Shown here: positions 1 through 6,302 of the stretch, piece after piece
Numbering within the stretch: the first letter of the stretch is position 1
Layout of the letters: the number at the start of each line of letters is the position of its first letter
Origin: Microbacterium sp.
GTDB lineage: Bacteria > Actinomycetota > Actinomycetes > Actinomycetales > Microbacteriaceae
Assembly (NCBI GenBank): GCA_003524435.1
Contig: DQHP01000126.1
Coordinates: 1 to 7,751, forward strand
DNA length: 7,751 bases
Direction of reading: 5' to 3'
Notes under the pieces: model-generated
Database searches by the model: none
What the model saw: only the letters and a program-made list of their open reading frames with translations
Told to the model about the DNA's origin: nothing
Program-made: the position numbers and the translations under genes

Positions 1-345
1 ACGAGGAGGCGTTGAAGGAGCCGCTTTGGGGGCATCGGCCTGCGCTGGTTGCGGAGAAGCGGGCCGCTGCGTACTTCCCGTCGCCGCTCGACGCAAGTCA
101 CGCCGCAACTGCGGTCGTGGCGCGTTCGGGGTGGCTGGGGGCTCTGAAGACGCGGTTTCGGGCTCGCGCTCGTCTGGCAGAGAAATCGTGGGGGGTTCCT
201 TCCGAAGGAGCAGATCTGCTCGTTCCTGCGGAGCAGGTTTGCTCGCCGGCCGATCCCTTCGGGTGGGACCGTTACCGATCTGTAACTTACGTGCGAAAAT
301 GCGCGCAGTCAAATCGAGTGACGATGCAGGGCGGCCGCAAAAAGG
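1..345. other. Unassigned region left of the csp terminator
   Basis: No gene can be named here. Plus frame 1 reads only four codons before TGA at 13-15, which could be the tail of a gene outside the window. A plus-strand frame is open from the edge to 395, but it runs through the csp terminator and its translation resembles no family I know. One minus-strand frame is open from about 330 to the left edge and reads as a Pro/Ala/Glu-rich, disordered-looking chain without a convincing start codon. Another minus frame has an ATG at 33-35 that would run off the edge. The DNA holds small palindromes, including a perfect 14-base one centred on AGATCT at 208-221 and an inverted repeat around 198-207. 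With the minus-strand promoter at 284-312 this could be a structured leader of a gene beginning near or beyond the left edge. That is inference. Confidence 0.35.
284..312 (-). promoter_or_regulatory. Candidate sigma-70-type promoter reading leftwards
   Basis: On the minus strand a -35 box TTGACT (307-312) is followed after exactly 17 bases by a -10 box TAAGTT (284-289). A start of transcription near 277 would be expected. It lies directly beyond the csp terminator, so it would start a new transcription unit heading out of the left edge. No start codon with a good ribosome binding site follows closely, so the transcript would have a long leader or be non-coding. The assignment rests on motif match alone. 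Confidence 0.45.
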
Positions 346-385
346 CGAAGGCCCGATCCTGCATCACGCAGAAATCGGGCCTTCG
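339..385 (-). terminator. Intrinsic terminator of the cold-shock gene
   Basis: A perfect 12-base inverted repeat (346-357 with 374-385; one arm reads CGAAGGCCCGAT) encloses a 16-base loop. On the minus strand the hairpin is followed by CC and five T residues (complement of 339-345), the classic Rho-independent layout. It begins 12 bases beyond the csp stop codon, so it almost certainly ends that transcript. Confidence 0.85.
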
Positions 386-396
386 TCGGTGTTAAT

Positions 397-600
397 TCAG
401 AGCGCGGTGATGTTCGTCGCCTGCGGGCCCTTGGGTCCCTGCTCCGTGTCGAACTCGACCTTCTGTGCTTCCTCGAGGTTGCGGTGTCCGCTGCCCTGGA
501 TCGCGCTGAAGTGCGCGAAGACATCTGCGGATCCGTCGTCGGGAGCAATGAAGCCGTAGCCCTTGTCGGAGTTGAACCATTTGACAGTGCCAGTGGCCAT
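397..600 (-). CDS. Cold-shock protein (CspA family)
   Basis: The gene encodes a 67-residue single cold-shock domain, the usual length for bacterial CspA-type proteins. These cytoplasmic proteins bind single-stranded RNA and DNA and act as RNA chaperones, melting secondary structure in the cold or during growth transitions. The protein opens MATGTVKWFN, and the two nucleic-acid-binding motifs are visible: KGYGFI (RNP1, residues 13-18) and VFAHF (RNP2, residues 27-31). The ATG start is preceded by an AAAGGA-like ribosome binding site about eight bases upstream. The gene stands alone with its own terminator. A 290-base gap upstream would allow the long 5' leader typical of regulated csp genes, but no thermosensor structure could be verified. 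Whether it is cold-induced or constitutive cannot be read from the sequence. Confidence 0.96.
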   Translation of the reverse strand: MATGTVKWFNSDKGYGFIAPDDGSADVFAHFSAIQGSGHRNLEEAQKVEFDTEQGPKGPQATNITAL

Positions 601-890
601 GCTGTGTTTCCTTTGTGTTCGTGGGCCGAGCTTCGACCCGTAATGCCTCGACGATGTTCGGCTCGGCAGTTTGTGGGGCGCTCAGAGTGGCGGCGAAGTT
701 CGCGGCACCATATGACTGAGTGCGTGAGGTAGGTGGAGGAAAATGATCGAGTGGCCACCATGCCGTGAGGCAATCGGACCAATGAACAGTCGGAGATTCC
801 AAAAGTCATTGTGAAGGTGTCGATCAATGGTAGCCCATCTCACGCTCTTCGTGGTGCCACGGCCTTTTCTTCTCATGAAACGATGGGGCC
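601..890. other. Divergent intergenic region between csp and pepN
   Basis: These 290 bases separate the divergent csp and pepN genes and should contain both promoters. I see no convincing ORF. For pepN a weak candidate is TTGTGA at 809-814 with TAGCCC at 831-836 (16-base spacer). For csp a possible -10 lies around the CATATG at 709-714 on the minus strand, which would give a leader of roughly 100 bases. Neither is strong. A small hairpin (TGCC-GTGA-GGCA) lies at 761-772. The pepN start has no clear AGGAGG-type site, only GGGG directly upstream. Confidence 0.4.
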
Positions 891-3371
891 ATGAGCTCAG
901 CGAACCTGACACGAGAAGAGACCTCCGCGCGTTCCGCGGGCATCACCCTTCATTCCGCACGGGTGGCATTAGACCTCAGCGGTGCGCCTAATCAAGAGGC
1001 ACAGACGTTCGAGGTGACAACCACGCTGATCTTCGATGCCACCGTCGCCGCGACCTGGATCGACTTCATTGGTGAATCCGTCAGTGCCGTCAGCGTCAAC
1101 GGCACTGAGCAGGAGGTGCGCTACGACGGTGCGCGATTGAGTATCAGCGGGCTCGCAGCATCCAACACGGTCGTTGTTACCGCTCACGGCCGGTACAGCC
1201 GCTCGGGGGAAGGACTGCACCGGTTCGTCGATCCCGTTGACGGCGAAACGTATCTGTACACGCAATACGAGCCCGCGGACTCCCGACGAGTAATGGCGTG
1301 CTTTGAGCAGCCCGATATGAAGGCCTCGTATACATTCGTCGTGCACGCGCCGGCCGGGTGGCAGGTGCTGTCCAATCAGAGCGCCGTCAGTGTGCGTACT
1401 GCAGGGGAGACGCAGACGGTTGAGTTTGCTGCAACGTTGCCGTTGTCGAGCTACATCACCTCAGTGGCGGCAGGCCCATATCACCGGGTCGAGGGAACCT
1501 GGACCCGTGGCGAGCAGACCGTTGAACTCGGAGTTCTTTGTCGTCCATCGCTTGCGGAATTCCTGGAAGCGGATGAAATTCTTGACGTGACCCGTCAGGG
1601 GCTCGACTTCTTCACCGATGCTTTCGACTTCGCGTACCCCTGGGGCAAGTACGACCAGATCTTCGTGCCCGAGTACAACCTCGGAGCTATGGAGAACCCC
1701 GGGCTCGTTACGTTCACTGAGGCATACCTGTCGCGAGGCGCCAGCACTGATGCGCAGCGCGGCGGCCGAGCGAATACGATCCTGCACGAGATGGCTCATA
1801 TGTGGTTCGGCGACCTCGTCACGATGCGTTGGTGGGACGACCTCTGGTTGAAGGAATCCTTCGCTGACTACATGGGCGCCCATGCGTCGGTCGCGGCGAC
1901 CCGCTACACCGATGCCTGGGTGCGCTTCGCTGCCAACCGCAAGACCTGGGCTTACCAACAGGATCAGTTGCCGACGACTCATCCAATCGTTGCCGATATC
2001 ACCGATCTGGAGGCCGCCAAGCTGAATTTTGATGGCATCACCTATGCGAAGGGTGCTGCGGTGCTGAAGCAACTGGTGGCGTTCGTAGGCGAGGAGGCGT
2101 TCTTCGACGGCGCGCGACGGTACTTCGCTGCCCACGCTTATGGCAATACGACGCTGGAGGATCTGCTTGTTCAGCTCGAAGCTGCTTCGGGCCGTGATGT
2201 GCGGGCCTGGTCGCGGGCTTGGCTGGAGACGAGTGGCATGTCGACACTCTGGATCGAAACAGATGCTGCCGGCGGACGTGCACTGGTGCAAACTGAGCCA
2301 CGCCCGCACCGGCTGCGCGTTGGCCTGTATGACTTTGTTGAAGGACGTCTGACCCGACGCGATGCTGTTGAGCTCGACATCTCCGATGAACGCACGCCGC
2401 TGATGTTTGAGGACACTGATCTCGTGATCATCAATGACGACGACCTCACGTATGCGAAGGCGCGCATCGACGAGCGCTCGCTCGCGGCGGTCGAGCGCTC
2501 GCTGTCGACGCTTGAGCCGCTCCCACGCGCGCTCATATGGTCCTCGCTATGGAATGCCACCCGGGATGGTGAGCTGGTCGTCGCTCGATACCTTGCGATC
2601 GTCACCGCTCACGCGCCGGCTGAAGAGAATATCGGGTTGTTGTCCGGAGTCCTCGCCAACGCCGCGTATGCGATCGGTCACTACATTCCGGATGCTCAGC
2701 GGGCCGAACAGCGGCAGATATGGGCGGAAACGGCCTGGACAGCGCTTCAGGGGTCCGAGGCGGGCAGCGACGCGCAACTGTCGTGGGCGCGGGCCTTCGC
2801 CGCAGCAGCTGCGTACGATGGCTCATTCGCGAGGCGAGCGCGTGCACTTCTCAATGGTGATGTCCCTGGGGGACTTCTCGTTGACCCTGACCTGCGATGG
2901 GCGTTGTTGACAGCGCTGCGGACGACCGGACACACGACCGGGGAGGATATCTCGGCCGAACTCGAGCGCGATGGGACTGCGAGCGGGCACACAGCGGCGA
3001 TGCGTGCGCGCTGGTCCAAGCCCACGACTGAGTCGCGTGGTGCCGCTTGGAATGCCGCCTGGCAGGATGAGACGCTCAGCAACGATCACCTCAGCGCGAC
3101 TATCGGCGGAGTGCGTGCCGGTGGGCGCCGAGACCTCATTGAGAACCTTGACAGCGACTACTTTGAGCGCATTCTGGGCGCCTGGCAGAGCCGCAGTATC
3201 GAGTTGGCGCGGCGTCTCGTTCTCGGGTTGTTCCCGGCATCCGAGAATCTGGCACTCGTTGACGCCTGGTTGGCAGAGAATGAGGCGGCGCCTGCTGCCT
3301 TGCGCCGCCTCATCATCGAACAGCGCGATCATCTCGCTCGCGACCTGCGGGTGCGCGGCGCGCAGAGCTAG
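891..3371 (+). CDS. pepN: Aminopeptidase N, M1 family zinc metallopeptidase
   Basis: The 826-residue protein has the normal length for the actinobacterial (Streptomyces lividans type) PepN. It removes N-terminal amino acids from peptides in the cytosol, finishing off products of Clp, Lon and proteasome-type proteases. The N-terminal beta-domain covers about residues 1-215. The catalytic domain carries the exopeptidase motif GAMEN at 265-269, the zinc site HEMAH at 299-303 with the third ligand E322 in WLKESFADY, and a likely transition-state tyrosine Y385 in GITYAKGA. From about 500 on is the helical ERAP1-like C-terminal domain. There is no signal peptide. The ATG at 891 gives the expected N-terminus (MSSANLTREE, like 'NLTR' starts in relatives). 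No active-site residue is missing. The TAG stop lies in the same CTAG as the stop of the convergent GNAT gene. Confidence 0.96.
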   Translation: MSSANLTREETSARSAGITLHSARVALDLSGAPNQEAQTFEVTTTLIFDATVAATWIDFIGESVSAVSVNGTEQEVRYDGARLSISGLAASNTVVVTAHGRYSRSGEGLHRFVDPVDGETYLYTQYEPADSRRVMACFEQPDMKASYTFVVHAPAGWQVLSNQSAVSVRTAGETQTVEFAATLPLSSYITSVAAGPYHRVEGTWTRGEQTVELGVLCRPSLAEFLEADEILDVTRQGLDFFTDAFDFAYPWGKYDQIFVPEYNLGAMENPGLVTFTEAYLSRGASTDAQRGGRANTILHEMAHMWFGDLVTMRWWDDLWLKESFADYMGAHASVAATRYTDAWVRFAANRKTWAYQQDQLPTTHPIVADITDLEAAKLNFDGITYAKGAAVLKQLVAFVGEEAFFDGARRYFAAHAYGNTTLEDLLVQLEAASGRDVRAWSRAWLETSGMSTLWIETDAAGGRALVQTEPRPHRLRVGLYDFVEGRLTRRDAVELDISDERTPLMFEDTDLVIINDDDLTYAKARIDERSLAAVERSLSTLEPLPRALIWSSLWNATRDGELVVARYLAIVTAHAPAEENIGLLSGVLANAAYAIGHYIPDAQRAEQRQIWAETAWTALQGSEAGSDAQLSWARAFAAAAAYDGSFARRARALLNGDVPGGLLVDPDLRWALLTALRTTGHTTGEDISAELERDGTASGHTAAMRARWSKPTTESRGAAWNAAWQDETLSNDHLSATIGGVRAGGRRDLIENLDSDYFERILGAWQSRSIELARRLVLGLFPASENLALVDAWLAENEAAPAALRRLIIEQRDHLARDLRVRGAQS

Positions 3372-3901
3372 CAGCGTTCGAGTTGCATGCCCATGACCGT
3401 GCGCACGATCCAAGGGTGCGCACGGTCATCGGTAACGTGAGTCATTCCGAGGTGCTCGGCAACGAGGAGCGAAGCGACATTGTCGGGATGAATGATCGCT
3501 GTGAGAAGCGATGGTGCGAACTCAGCTCGTGCGAGCTCGACACACGATGTCGCCGCTTCCGTCGCGTAGCCACGCCTCGTCACCTCGCGGCGCACGTGGT
3601 ATCCCACTTCTCGCACAGTGATGCCGTTATAGGACTGCCAGGTCACACCACAGTCGCCGATGAAGACGCCGTCGTGCGTTTCGATGACCCACATGCCATG
3701 GCCATCTTGCTTGTAGCGTTGCTGGTTTCGGCTAATCCACGCAGCGCTCTCGGCCCGCGTCTTGGGCGCAGGGTAGAACGCCATGGTTTCAGCATCCCCG
3801 AGGAGCCCGGCCATGTTGTCAAGGTCGCTGTCGACCATTTCGCGAAAGCGCAGTCGCGTCGTCGGCTGGGGGAGCAGTCGGGGCGTTATCGACTCGCTCA
3901 C
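3368..3901 (-). CDS. GNAT N-acetyltransferase, RimJ/RimL type
   Basis: The 177-residue protein has the length and layout of RimJ/RimL-like GNAT enzymes, which move acetyl from acetyl-CoA to a protein N-terminus or a small amine. It opens with a TTRLRFREMVDSDLD segment (about 14-28), typical of the family's first strand and helix. The acetyl-CoA pyrophosphate loop is in EVGYHVRREVTRRGYATEA (98-116, RRGYA corresponding to the Q/RxxGxA signature). Motif B is NVASLLVAEHLGM (141-153), where the asparagine starts the last helix. The substrate cannot be predicted. The start is GTG, overlapping the TGA of the upstream MBL gene in GTGA, so translation is likely coupled and the two genes form one operon. 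The 3' end contains a strong hairpin (3393-3429). Confidence 0.88.
   Translation of the reverse strand: MSESITPRLLPQPTTRLRFREMVDSDLDNMAGLLGDAETMAFYPAPKTRAESAAWISRNQQRYKQDGHGMWVIETHDGVFIGDCGVTWQSYNGITVREVGYHVRREVTRRGYATEAATSCVELARAEFAPSLLTAIIHPDNVASLLVAEHLGMTHVTDDRAHPWIVRTVMGMQLERC
3393..3429. repeat. Perfect 14-bp inverted repeat at the pepN/GNAT junction
   Basis: ATGACCGTGCGCAC at 3393-3406 is followed after nine bases by its exact reverse complement at 3416-3429. It starts 22 bases beyond the pepN stop and lies inside the GNAT C-terminal codons. There is no T-run on the plus strand, so it is not a classic intrinsic terminator, but it is well placed to stall or end read-through from pepN and to protect the mRNA 3' end. 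Confidence 0.6.
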
Positions 3902-4536
3902 AAGTCGATGGTGTCGCCGGGGTCAAGCTCGAAGAACTCTCCACCGTTTTGCTCGGTCGCCCACTGCAGACGCTGACGATGCATGTTTCTGCCGATCACC
4001 GACAGGGTCATATCGTGTACTCCAAATGCTCGGCGTGGTTTCACGGCGAGGACAAAGTCCATCGCTTCGCCGATCTTCAGCCATGGGGCACCGAGTGGGG
4101 CAGCGAGCGTGTCGACCTCGATGCCCTCCGGGACCGCGTAGGAGTCGCCGGGGTAGTAGAGCTCGTCGTTGACCAGCACGCCGACATTCTGTACGGCGGG
4201 GAGTGAAGCGTGAATGACCGCATGGTCACCGCCGAAGAAACGCAACGTGAAGCGGCCTACAGTGACCGTGTCGCCGGGGGAGATCACTGTGATCTCGTAG
4301 TCACTGGCAGCCGCCGCAACGCCCTCTGGGGCAAATATGGGAATGCCGGGAACTGTCCGCAGGATCCGGTCAAGGTGCTCTGGCGTCCAATGATCAGGAT
4401 GTTCGTGTGTAATTACCACCGCGATGATGCTGGATAACTCGTCGAGCGGTGTCGTGAACGATCCCGGATCAATGAGCAGGCAGTCTCCGCTCTCGTCGAT
4501 TCGGAGGGTGGCATGTTCATACTTCGTGACGCGCAT
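3898..4536 (-). CDS. MBL-fold metal-dependent hydrolase, UlaG-like
   Basis: The 212-residue protein belongs to the short metallo-beta-lactamase-fold group related to UlaG and YtkL/YfnB-like hydrolases. The substrate is unknown. The metal-binding signature THEHPDHW lies at residues 43-50, and further likely ligands are H105 or H109 in GGDHAVIH, D131 in YYPGDSY and H174 in GVHDM. The opening MRVTKYEHATLRID, followed by LLIDPGSFT, is the usual first beta-hairpin. The frame is open upstream to a start at 4686, but the extra 50 residues are low-complexity and run almost to the tRNA, so I choose the ATG at 4534-4536. The ribosome binding site is poor: GGAG lies about 12 bases upstream. The gene leads a two-gene operon with the GNAT gene through a 4-base overlap. 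A small-molecule ester, lactone or phosphodiester substrate is possible; none can be chosen. Confidence 0.87.
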   Translation of the reverse strand: MRVTKYEHATLRIDESGDCLLIDPGSFTTPLDELSSIIAVVITHEHPDHWTPEHLDRILRTVPGIPIFAPEGVAAAASDYEITVISPGDTVTVGRFTLRFFGGDHAVIHASLPAVQNVGVLVNDELYYPGDSYAVPEGIEVDTLAAPLGAPWLKIGEAMDFVLAVKPRRAFGVHDMTLSVIGRNMHRQRLQWATEQNGGEFFELDPGDTIDL

Positions 4537-4651
4537 AGAGAGAGTCAACTCCGTCTTCCCTCGTGCGGCAAACCCAACTTCACGTCGGACGCGCCCGGGC
4601 GTCGCGCGCGCGGCACCGCGATTTTGCGGAGGACAAAAACTCATGGCATAC

Positions 4652-4680
4652 TTGAACGGTTGTCGCGGCGCAGAAATGCT
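4652..4680 (+). promoter_or_regulatory. Candidate promoter of tRNA-Glu
   Basis: A TTGAAC -35 box (4652-4657) is followed after 17 bases by AATGCT (4675-4680), which keeps the A at position 2 and the T at position 6 of the -10 consensus. A start near 4687 would lie about five bases before the mature tRNA 5' end. The -10 is weak, so this is tentative. Confidence 0.4.
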
Positions 4681-4691
4681 CTGCAAGACCT

Positions 4692-4767
4692 GGCCCCATC
4701 GTATAGCGGCCTAGTACGCTGCCCTCTCACGGCGGTAACGCGGGTTCGAATCCCGCTGGGGTCACCA
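4692..4767 (+). tRNA. tRNA-Glu (anticodon CTC), CCA encoded
   Basis: The 76-base gene folds as a complete cloverleaf. The acceptor arm pairs GGCCCCA with TGGGGTC (one G-T pair). The anticodon stem CTGCC/GGCGG encloses the loop CTCTCAC with anticodon CTC, decoding GAG. The T arm reads CGGG-TTCGAAT-CCCG. The discriminator is A4764 and CCA is encoded at 4765-4767. A tyrosine recombinase gene begins its 3' end only 64 bases beyond, so this tRNA is very likely the attachment site of an integrated element. The tRNA looks intact, as expected when the element's att sequence rebuilds the 3' end. Confidence 0.96.
4730..4767 (+). other. Probable attachment site (attL/attR) in the tRNA 3' half
   Basis: Tyrosine integrases of actinobacterial elements commonly recombine within the anticodon-to-3'-end part of a tRNA gene, and here the integrase gene sits directly beside such a 3' end. 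The exact core cannot be set from this window because the second copy, expected at the far end of the element, is not included. The interval is only the likely range. Confidence 0.45.
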
Positions 4768-4772
4768 ACAGA

Positions 4773-4800
4773 GAAAACCCCCGCTCAGGCGGGGGTTTTC
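4773..4800. terminator. Bidirectional terminator between tRNA-Glu and integrase
   Basis: A 12-base perfect stem (GAAAACCCCCGC at 4773-4784 with its complement at 4789-4800) closes a TCAG loop. GGGGG-TTTT closes the plus-strand side, and the minus strand also ends in TTTTCT. It can therefore end both the tRNA transcript and the convergent integrase operon. Confidence 0.85.
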
Positions 4801-4830
4801 GCATATCCGACGATAGCCGCTGAAACGGGG

Positions 4831-5958
4831 CTAAGCGGCTTTTGGCAACAGATTGGCAACATCCGATTTCATCGCTGCCCGGTCGAGCGCAGTGGCAACG
4901 CCGTCGAGGTCGTCATCGAACAGGTCGGCGTACACGTCGAGGGTGACTGCGGCCGAGGCGTGTCCGAGCATCCGCTGCACGGCCTTGACGTTCGCTCCAG
5001 CGCTGACCGCGAGTGATGCGGCGGTGTGCCGTAGTTCGTGGGGCGTGAGTCCTTTGAGGCCGATTGCGGTTGCGGCGGTGTCGAACCAGCCGACGCGGTA
5101 GACGTGGTTGCGGAGCCAGGTGCCGGTGCGGATGCCGTAGAACACGGGAGCGTCGGCGTCGCGTCCGGTGATCTGCGCGCGGAGCAGGCGGACGAGGAAC
5201 GCAGGGATCGGGATGCTCCGGTGCTCGTAGTCCTTCGGTGGCTCGATGCGCTGGTACCCCTTGTCGGCGACGACGGTCTGCTCGACGGTCAGGCGAGGAT
5301 GTTTCGCGTCGAGGTCGAGGTCACAGATTCGCAGCCCGGATAGTTCGCCCCAGCGCAGGCCGCAGTATGCGAGAGTGAGCACGACGAGGCCATAGCCATA
5401 GTCTCGACCGTCTTTCATCTCGTCAATGACCTGGGCGAGCGCCGCGACCTGATCGTGCGAGAGATACCGCTTGCGCGTCTTTGTCGGCTTGGGGAGTTTG
5501 AGCCTGGCGGCGGGGTTCGACGGCAGGCGCTCGTCCTCGACCGCGAACCGTAGTGCTCCCGAGAGCACGTTGACGATCTTCCGCACTGTCGCGGGTGCGC
5601 CTGGTAGTGCGGATGCCCATTCCTGTACTCGGAGCCGGGTGAGGTTGCCGATCGGGATGCTGCCGAGCTCGGGCGTGATGTGCTTATCGATGATGTTCTC
5701 GACACGGCTGCGCGTGGTTGCTCGCAGGTCGCCTCGCGCGGCGAGCCAAGTTTGGAGCCAGTCGGCGACGCTCACCTTCGCGAGCGAGGGATCGAGGTAG
5801 CGGCCTTGGGCGATGTTGACCTCGGTCGTCGCCAGGAACAGCTCAGCGGCCTTCTTTGTCGTGAAGCCGCGCTTCTGGGTCTGCTTCTTGTCGGGTCGGC
5901 GATAGAGGGCACGGTAACGACGGCCTTTCGCCGTCTCGTACGCCTCAATGCTTCCCAT
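4831..5958 (-). CDS. int: Tyrosine recombinase / site-specific integrase
   Basis: The 375-residue protein is a full-length phage-type tyrosine recombinase, which would insert and excise the element at the tRNA. An arm-binding-like N-terminus (about 1-55, containing YRALYRRPDKKQTQKRGF, an AP2-like strand pattern) is followed by the core-binding SAM-like domain (about 62-145) and the catalytic domain (about 165-350). The catalytic set is complete: R202 in CGLRWGE, K242 in PPKDYEHRSIPI, H307 and R310 in HELRHTA, H333 in MLGHAS, and the nucleophile Y343 in LDVYADLF. The ATG start lies 11 bases after the stop of the small HTH gene, so the two genes are one operon; the ribosome binding site is weak (GGCGACAGAG). 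The gene converges on tRNA-Glu and shares its terminator. An integrative and conjugative element, a prophage or a satellite are all possible. Confidence 0.95.
   Translation of the reverse strand: MGSIEAYETAKGRRYRALYRRPDKKQTQKRGFTTKKAAELFLATTEVNIAQGRYLDPSLAKVSVADWLQTWLAARGDLRATTRSRVENIIDKHITPELGSIPIGNLTRLRVQEWASALPGAPATVRKIVNVLSGALRFAVEDERLPSNPAARLKLPKPTKTRKRYLSHDQVAALAQVIDEMKDGRDYGYGLVVLTLAYCGLRWGELSGLRICDLDLDAKHPRLTVEQTVVADKGYQRIEPPKDYEHRSIPIPAFLVRLLRAQITGRDADAPVFYGIRTGTWLRNHVYRVGWFDTAATAIGLKGLTPHELRHTAASLAVSAGANVKAVQRMLGHASAAVTLDVYADLFDDDLDGVATALDRAAMKSDVANLLPKAA
4842..4861. repeat. Tandem TTGGCAACA repeats, candidate integrase arm sites
   Basis: TTGGCAACA occurs at 4842-4850 and again at 4853-4861, an 11-base period (one helical turn), inside the last integrase codons and about 75-95 bases from the tRNA end. 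Tyrosine integrases bind short direct repeats flanking the core, and position and spacing fit, but no binding evidence exists. Confidence 0.35.
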
Positions 5959-5969
5959 GACTCTGTCGC

Positions 5970-6182
5970 CTACTTCTCCAGCCCGGCGAGGCGCTGCACG
6001 TCGATGCGACGGTAGACGCGCTTGTGTCGGGTGAGTCGTACCGGCTCCACCGGAGCCTCGCCTGCGAGGGCAAGAGTTCGAAGCGTCGTGCGGTGGATGC
6101 CGAGCAGTGCGGCGGTTTCTTCCTCGGAGTAGAAGAGCGGGGGATGCGGGTGCTCGTCTGTGGGTGCGGCATTCTGACCCAT
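5970..6182 (-). CDS. Excisionase-like small helix-turn-helix protein
   Basis: The 70-residue protein matches the MerR-like/excisionase HTH_17 pattern. Residues 17-28 (FYSEEETAALLG) form the first helix, the recognition part is IHRTTLRTLALAGEAP (29-44), and a wing-like basic strand RHKRVYRRID (52-61) follows. Such proteins bind DNA beside the att core and steer the integrase towards excision; some also repress the int promoter. The ATG at 6180-6182 is preceded by a good GGAGG five bases upstream. It is the first gene of a two-gene operon with the integrase. Charge and size fit either an excisionase (RDF) or a small regulator of int; the context favours the former. Confidence 0.8.
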   Translation of the reverse strand: MGQNAAPTDEHPHPPLFYSEEETAALLGIHRTTLRTLALAGEAPVEPVRLTRHKRVYRRIDVQRLAGLEK

Positions 6183-6215
6183 CGTGTCCTCCGATCTAAC
6201 TCATATCATAGCTGC

Positions 6216-6273
6216 GATAGCAGCGAGTATCTTAGATTAGATCACAACACGCCGATAACAGCAAGTGTTTTAG
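6216..6273. repeat. 20-base direct repeat pair in the control region
   Basis: The two copies, 6216-6235 and 6254-6273, follow the pattern GATARCAGCRAGTRTYTTAG, differ only by transitions at four positions, and start 38 bases apart. The second overlaps the proposed -35 of the leftward promoter. They could be operator or excisionase-binding sites. Confidence 0.5.
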
Positions 6274-6290
6274 TTGCTCGTGTTGCTCGC

Positions 6291-6302
6291 TAGAATCGGA
6301 AC
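6291..6302 (+). promoter_or_regulatory. -10 box predicting a leaderless transcript
   Basis: TAGAAT (6291-6296) is followed by six bases and then ATG (6303), and no ribosome binding site is present. Transcription would start at or within one base of the start codon's A, so the mRNA would be leaderless, a common arrangement in Actinobacteria. The -35 is not clear. Confidence 0.5.

Larger units (their letters stand above)
6183..6302. promoter_or_regulatory. Divergent control region between xis/int and the unknown HTH gene
   Basis: This 120-base gap is clearly richer in A+T than the coding DNA around it. For the minus strand, TTGCTG (6259-6264) and TCTAAT (6236-6241) lie 17 bases apart; a second possible -10 is TATGAT (6205-6210). 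For the plus strand a TAGAAT -10 box lies six bases before the ATG at 6303. Repeats overlap these boxes: a 20-base direct repeat with 16 matches (6216-6235 and 6254-6273), GTTGCTCG twice with a 9-base period (6273-6280, 6282-6289), and an imperfect palindrome (6204-6219). This is the design of a switch in which the products of one or both genes bind and regulate each other, but the binding proteins are unproven. Confidence 0.6.

Noticed and set aside
101..200. Possible 6C-type small RNA, because of a CCCCCC run on the minus strand (near 191-196)
   Set aside because: The motif needs two hairpins each with a C-rich loop; only one such run is present and it is not in a clear loop.
12..395. Plus-strand frame open from the left edge to 395, 127 codons from a TTG
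   Set aside because: It runs through the csp terminator and the opposing promoter, its tail is composed of hairpin sequence, and the translation shows no family pattern.
1461..2309. Long minus-strand frame (282 codons) inside pepN
   Set aside because: It is the shadow of the pepN catalytic region; pepN has all family motifs in the other strand.
4537..4686. 50-residue N-terminal extension of the MBL-fold protein
   Set aside because: The extension is Arg/Ala-rich without fold-like pattern, and the family normally begins at the MRVTKYEHA segment, so the ATG at 4534-4536 was taken.
4771..4800. GAAAACCCCCGC repeat considered as att core
   Set aside because: It is a symmetrical terminator hairpin right after the tRNA; it is better explained as termination of two convergent units.
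4513..5016. Plus-strand frame crossing the tRNA-Glu gene
   Set aside because: It reads through a complete tRNA, a terminator and the integrase C-terminus antisense; no protein-like features.
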